The translations under genes and the position numbers were made by a program. Shown one piece after another: positions 50,473-52,647 of a stretch of 52,647 nt of DNA (positions are counted from its first letter, which is position 1; every line of letters starts with the position of its first letter). Location of the stretch: NCBI GenBank assembly GCA_023443285.1, contig JAEZVB010000093.1:1-52647 (forward strand), written 5' to 3'. This DNA is from Bacillota bacterium (GTDB lineage: Bacteria; Bacillota; Negativicutes; Sporomusales; Sporomusaceae). Under the pieces are notes generated by a model, which was not told where the DNA came from, did no database searches, and saw nothing but the letters and a program-made list of their open reading frames with translations.

Positions 50473-50871
50473 CTATTTATAAGTACCGATTAGAGGAATA
50501 ATATAAAACACCAAACCCGGCAAAATACACGCCGCAACAATACAATTATTTTTAAAACCGTGGGCGCCCCAAATAAACTGTTCTACCAGCCTTATCAGCC
50601 AAAAAATTGAAAAGCAGCCTAATACAGACCGCCCAAGACTTGTGGTAAGAAGTTCCTGCGCATGAAAAAAATTAAGATAGGCCATTGTCGTAATAGAAAT
50701 AATGCATGCAACATTGAACATCTGCATAATCGAGCTATTTACAGCCGACATTTTTTTCAATTCTTCCTTCCAATTAAACATCTCCAGTTTCCAGAACAGG
50801 ATATGGAAGATTACAAGCAGCGTATTATATACCCCCCCTGCAAATAACGACATCGATAAATAATTATCCAT
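50473..50871 (-). CDS. Four-helix membrane protein of unknown function
   Basis: 132 residues with four predicted membrane helices (SLFAGGVYNTLLVIFHILFW; MFNVACIISITTMAYLNFF; SVLGCFSIFWLIRLVEQFIW; VAACILPGLVFYIIPLIG). Not recognised beyond a general DUF-type membrane protein. GGAGG precedes ATG 50871. It is 23 bases downstream of the small gene at 50895 and in the same operon as ArsA-like 51122. Confidence 0.75.
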   Translation of the reverse strand: MDNYLSMSLFAGGVYNTLLVIFHILFWKLEMFNWKEELKKMSAVNSSIMQMFNVACIISITTMAYLNFFHAQELLTTSLGRSVLGCFSIFWLIRLVEQFIWGAHGFKNNCIVAACILPGLVFYIIPLIGTYK

Positions 50872-50894
50872 TTAAAATACCTCCCAACTTATTT

Positions 50895-51119
50895 CTAATC
50901 AATCCCAATAGGACGGGATTTAGCATTATGCCTGCGCGGTGCTTCTTCCTCGCGAAGAATATGTTGAATCCCCCCCCGGAAAGCGAGCCTTAACTGTTGT
51001 TTTGCTTCGAGAAGCGGTTCCCGAACTTCCGGTGGTATTTTTCTTAGCATTCTTTTTTCGATAGCATCATGTAAATTAATCAGATCCATAATTGGACAGT
51101 CATTACATTCCTTTGCCAC
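50895..51119 (-). CDS. Small charged protein in the ArsA operon
   Basis: 74 residues from GTG 51119 (GGAGG eight bases upstream). It begins AKECNDCPIMDLINLHDAIE, with a C-x2-C near the N-terminus that could bind metal or heme-like ligands. Then comes a helix-rich charged middle (RKIPPEVREPLLEAKQQLRL) and a basic tail. Not recognised. It sits 2 bases past the ArsA-like gene end, translationally coupled, and before the membrane protein. Confidence 0.75.
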   Translation of the reverse strand: MAKECNDCPIMDLINLHDAIEKRMLRKIPPEVREPLLEAKQQLRLAFRGGIQHILREEEAPRRHNAKSRPIGID

Positions 51120-51121
51120 GG

Positions 51122-52288
51122 CTAACACCTCCGAAAATTAATTTTTAGGACTCCGTCATCCATTTTGGCGCCTATTGCGTCCTGCCCCCAAAGTTTGCGC
51201 GGCAAATAAATATTACGCTTATATCCCCCGACTTTTACGGTAAGCTCATCGCCTTTTTGGGAAAGGGTAATGTCCCCCTTAACTGCAAAATTCAGCCTTA
51301 ATTCAAGTATATAACCTTCGCCGTCACTGACTAGCTTTATCGGCTGTCCGCGATAAAAGATATCATCGGCACCATCTTCTTTGAAGCACTCCTTTCCCAT
51401 ATTTTCCAGAGCAGCAAAGCCTGTAATCTCATCTCCAAATAAAGGAACGGAAAAAATGGGGGTTGGGTTAAATTGATTCGCTATATATTGATAATAGGTA
51501 TGATGTAGCTCACTCCACTTTGCAAAATATAGTCCCAGGTTATCCTCAGGCAGCAATCTGTTGACAATTATCGCATCTGTATTGAAACCGTACAGGCTTA
51601 AATACATAAAGCTGCGCTCTGCTTCCTTAATCACCATCTTTTCCGGATTAACTACTAGCCTGACTGAAGTAACCTCCTGATCTGTTAGTAATTCATGCAT
51701 CGTTTGTAACTGCTTTACTAATTTCGCAACACTGTCTAGCATGTCGTCTTCCGGCAGCGGCAGCCCCAAAAGCGATTTGGATATCGGGCGGGTTAGCTGA
51801 ATTAACCGTCTTTCCAGTGGAAAAACCTTTTCTAACCACCATTTGAGAACTTCAGGAAAACTTAGCAATCGCAAGGTTTCCCCTGTGGGGGCACAATCTA
51901 CGATTACTACATCATAGTTACCTTGTTCGCAGTGAGTAAGAATCTCAAACATACTAAAAAGTTCTTCTAATCCAGGGAATACGACAAACTCCTCTGCAGT
52001 AATATCTCGTACATTTTGCGAAACCAGCAAAGCGGAAAGATATTCTTGTACTTTTCCCCAGTTTTTCTCTGCACTCCGCAATACATTTACTTCCTGTGCC
52101 CACAAGTTCTCGCGAATGTTTACCGGTTCGCTGCTTAACTCCAAATTAAAAGAATCACCTAAACTGTGAGCAGCATCTGTGCTAACCACAATTGTTTTTT
52201 TTCCAGCCGCAGCCGCATTTACTGCAGTAGCTGCCGCTAAACTGGTTTTACCGACTCCACCTTTACCCGTATAAAGAATAACCCGCAT
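51122..52288 (-). CDS. ArsA/Get3-family ATPase with C-terminal Hsp20-like domain
   Basis: 388 residues from ATG 52288 (GGGGGAG five bases upstream). The deviant Walker A is YTGKGGVGKTSLAAATAV with the signature Lys, then TDAAHSLGDSFN (switch I), DVVIVDCAPTGETLRLLSF (switch II), and PEKMVIKEAERSFMYLSLYG and VVNPEK in the adenine region. The C-terminal about 95 residues (GYILELRLNFAVKGDITLSQ, GDELTVKVGGYKRNIYLPR) form an ArsA_HSP20-type domain. It acts as an ATP-driven client carrier or arsenite-pump ATPase. No arsB is adjacent, so arsenic resistance is not implied. Confidence 0.88.
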   Translation of the reverse strand: MRVILYTGKGGVGKTSLAAATAVNAAAAGKKTIVVSTDAAHSLGDSFNLELSSEPVNIRENLWAQEVNVLRSAEKNWGKVQEYLSALLVSQNVRDITAEEFVVFPGLEELFSMFEILTHCEQGNYDVVIVDCAPTGETLRLLSFPEVLKWWLEKVFPLERRLIQLTRPISKSLLGLPLPEDDMLDSVAKLVKQLQTMHELLTDQEVTSVRLVVNPEKMVIKEAERSFMYLSLYGFNTDAIIVNRLLPEDNLGLYFAKWSELHHTYYQYIANQFNPTPIFSVPLFGDEITGFAALENMGKECFKEDGADDIFYRGQPIKLVSDGEGYILELRLNFAVKGDITLSQKGDELTVKVGGYKRNIYLPRKLWGQDAIGAKMDDGVLKINFRRC

Positions 52289-52338
52289 AATCACTCCCCC
52301 TAGAAATCTATTATTTGTTTCATATTAAGTATATTTCA

Positions 52339-52375
52339 TTAAGTAATTATTTCGTCACACGAAATAATTACTTAA
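52339..52375. promoter_or_regulatory. Perfect 16-bp inverted repeat upstream of the ArsA operon
   Basis: ttaagtaattatttcg (52339-52354) and cgaaataattacttaa (52360-52375) surround five bases (tcaca). It lies about 50 bases before the ArsA start and after the MarR gene end. The size and symmetry suit a MarR-type operator. No T-tract follows on either terminator-relevant side; the A-run at 52376 belongs to the other strand orientation. Confidence 0.6.
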
Positions 52376-52391
52376 AAAAAGAGCACAGATA

Positions 52392-52647
52392 TTAATCAAT
52401 GTTTATATTTCTGCGCTGCTGTGCTATCTGGTCATCCGAGGTTATCTTATCCTTTTGCAGTCCAAGAATAACTTTTTTTAGTAAAATTATTGCCTGTTGG
52501 AATTCTTCCTCATTGAGAACACTACGTACCCTGCCAAGGAAATCGTGAAAATGTACTTGTAGGTCATCAACAAAAGCATGTCCCTACTCTGTAAGTGAAA
52601 CAGTAACCACACTTCGGTCTTCTTCCGAACCGCCCCGTTTAAGCAGT
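52392..52647 (-). pseudogene. MarR-family regulator, partial, with in-frame amber codon
   Basis: The minus strand from the window edge reads LLKRGGSEEDRSVVTVSLTE, then TAG (52586-52584), then GHAFVDDLQVHFHDFLG... to a TAA at 52394-52392. The beta-wing and following helix are typical of MarR C-termini, where LTEQG or LTEKG is expected at the stop. The amber therefore replaces a Gln or Lys in an otherwise open frame. It is either a recent nonsense mutation, a sequence error, or a decoded TAG. The N-terminal DNA-binding region is outside the window. It likely controlled the ArsA operon. Confidence 0.65.

Noticed and set aside
1..52647. CRISPR arrays, tRNA or rRNA genes, intact insertion sequences, prophage
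   Set aside because: I found no regularly spaced repeats, no cloverleaf-like or rRNA-like sequence and no transposase, integrase or phage structural frame by reading; short tRNA-like elements could have been missed without a covariance search.

Overview
The window is a compact, AT-rich bacterial segment with strong GGAGG-type ribosome binding sites, frequent TTG/GTG starts and many short operons on both strands. The gene mix suggests an anaerobic or aerotolerant Firmicute, most plausibly a diderm Negativicute of the Pelosinus/Sporomusa type. Supporting genes are Na+-pump decarboxylase beta and gamma subunits, iron-sulfur flavoproteins, a 2[4Fe-4S] ferredoxin, a DUF2148 ferredoxin-domain protein, an anabolic-type glutamate dehydrogenase, an Fe/Mn superoxide dismutase and several exported soluble proteins. 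The taxonomic placement is inference. I saw no rRNA, tRNA, CRISPR array, prophage or intact insertion sequence.

Layout. 1-4.5 kb: a partial exported SRPBCC-like protein, an AEC-family carrier, a ferredoxin, a MaoC-like gene fragment, a receiver/HD-GYP signalling pair, and the ruin of a tandem-PAS histidine kinase. 4.7-11.5 kb: methyltransferase; a divergent HxlR regulator/flavoprotein pair; an exported SGNH hydrolase; a MocR regulator divergent from an ATP-grasp ligase with overlapping promoters and a near-perfect operator; a second SRPBCC-like protein. 11.6-16.5 kb: Fsr-like MFS exporter, OadG/OadB-like pair, TetR-esterase operon. 16.6-23 kb: Cache chemoreceptor, a 45-residue Cys-rich protein next to a GC-rich palindrome, AraC-RidA pair, exported DUF4412-like protein, gdhA. 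23-32.8 kb: a 981-residue receiver/PPDK-N protein, MFS transporter, exported LPP20-like protein, a GT2-GtrA-ChbG operon for lipid-linked sugar chemistry, and a large GT-C-like membrane protein. 33-41.7 kb: heterodimeric ABC exporter, superoxide dismutase, thioesterase, two GNATs, exported beta-carbonic anhydrase, DUF523 protein. 41.8-46.2 kb: DUF2148 protein, a second HxlR/flavoprotein pair, a TetR/MBL-hydrolase pair with matching operators, and an acyltransferase-3. 46.6-52.6 kb: PAS histidine kinase, GNAT-cNMP-binding fusion, Lrp regulator, ArsA-type ATPase operon, and a MarR gene carrying an in-frame amber codon.

The best leads are regulatory and structural. (1) Two unlinked HxlR/flavoprotein pairs share an identical 13-base site overlapping the -35 of each flavoprotein promoter. 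(2) A ~95-base dispersed repeat with two stem-loops occurs twice, each time abutting the T-tract of an intrinsic terminator. (3) A Cys-rich mini-gene sits in a ~310-bp segment bounded by an 11-bp GC-rich motif. (4) A GNAT-cyclic-nucleotide-binding fusion lies behind a possible mini-ORF/hairpin leader. (5) A PPDK-N protein has receiver-like domains but no phospho-histidine or TIM-barrel domain.
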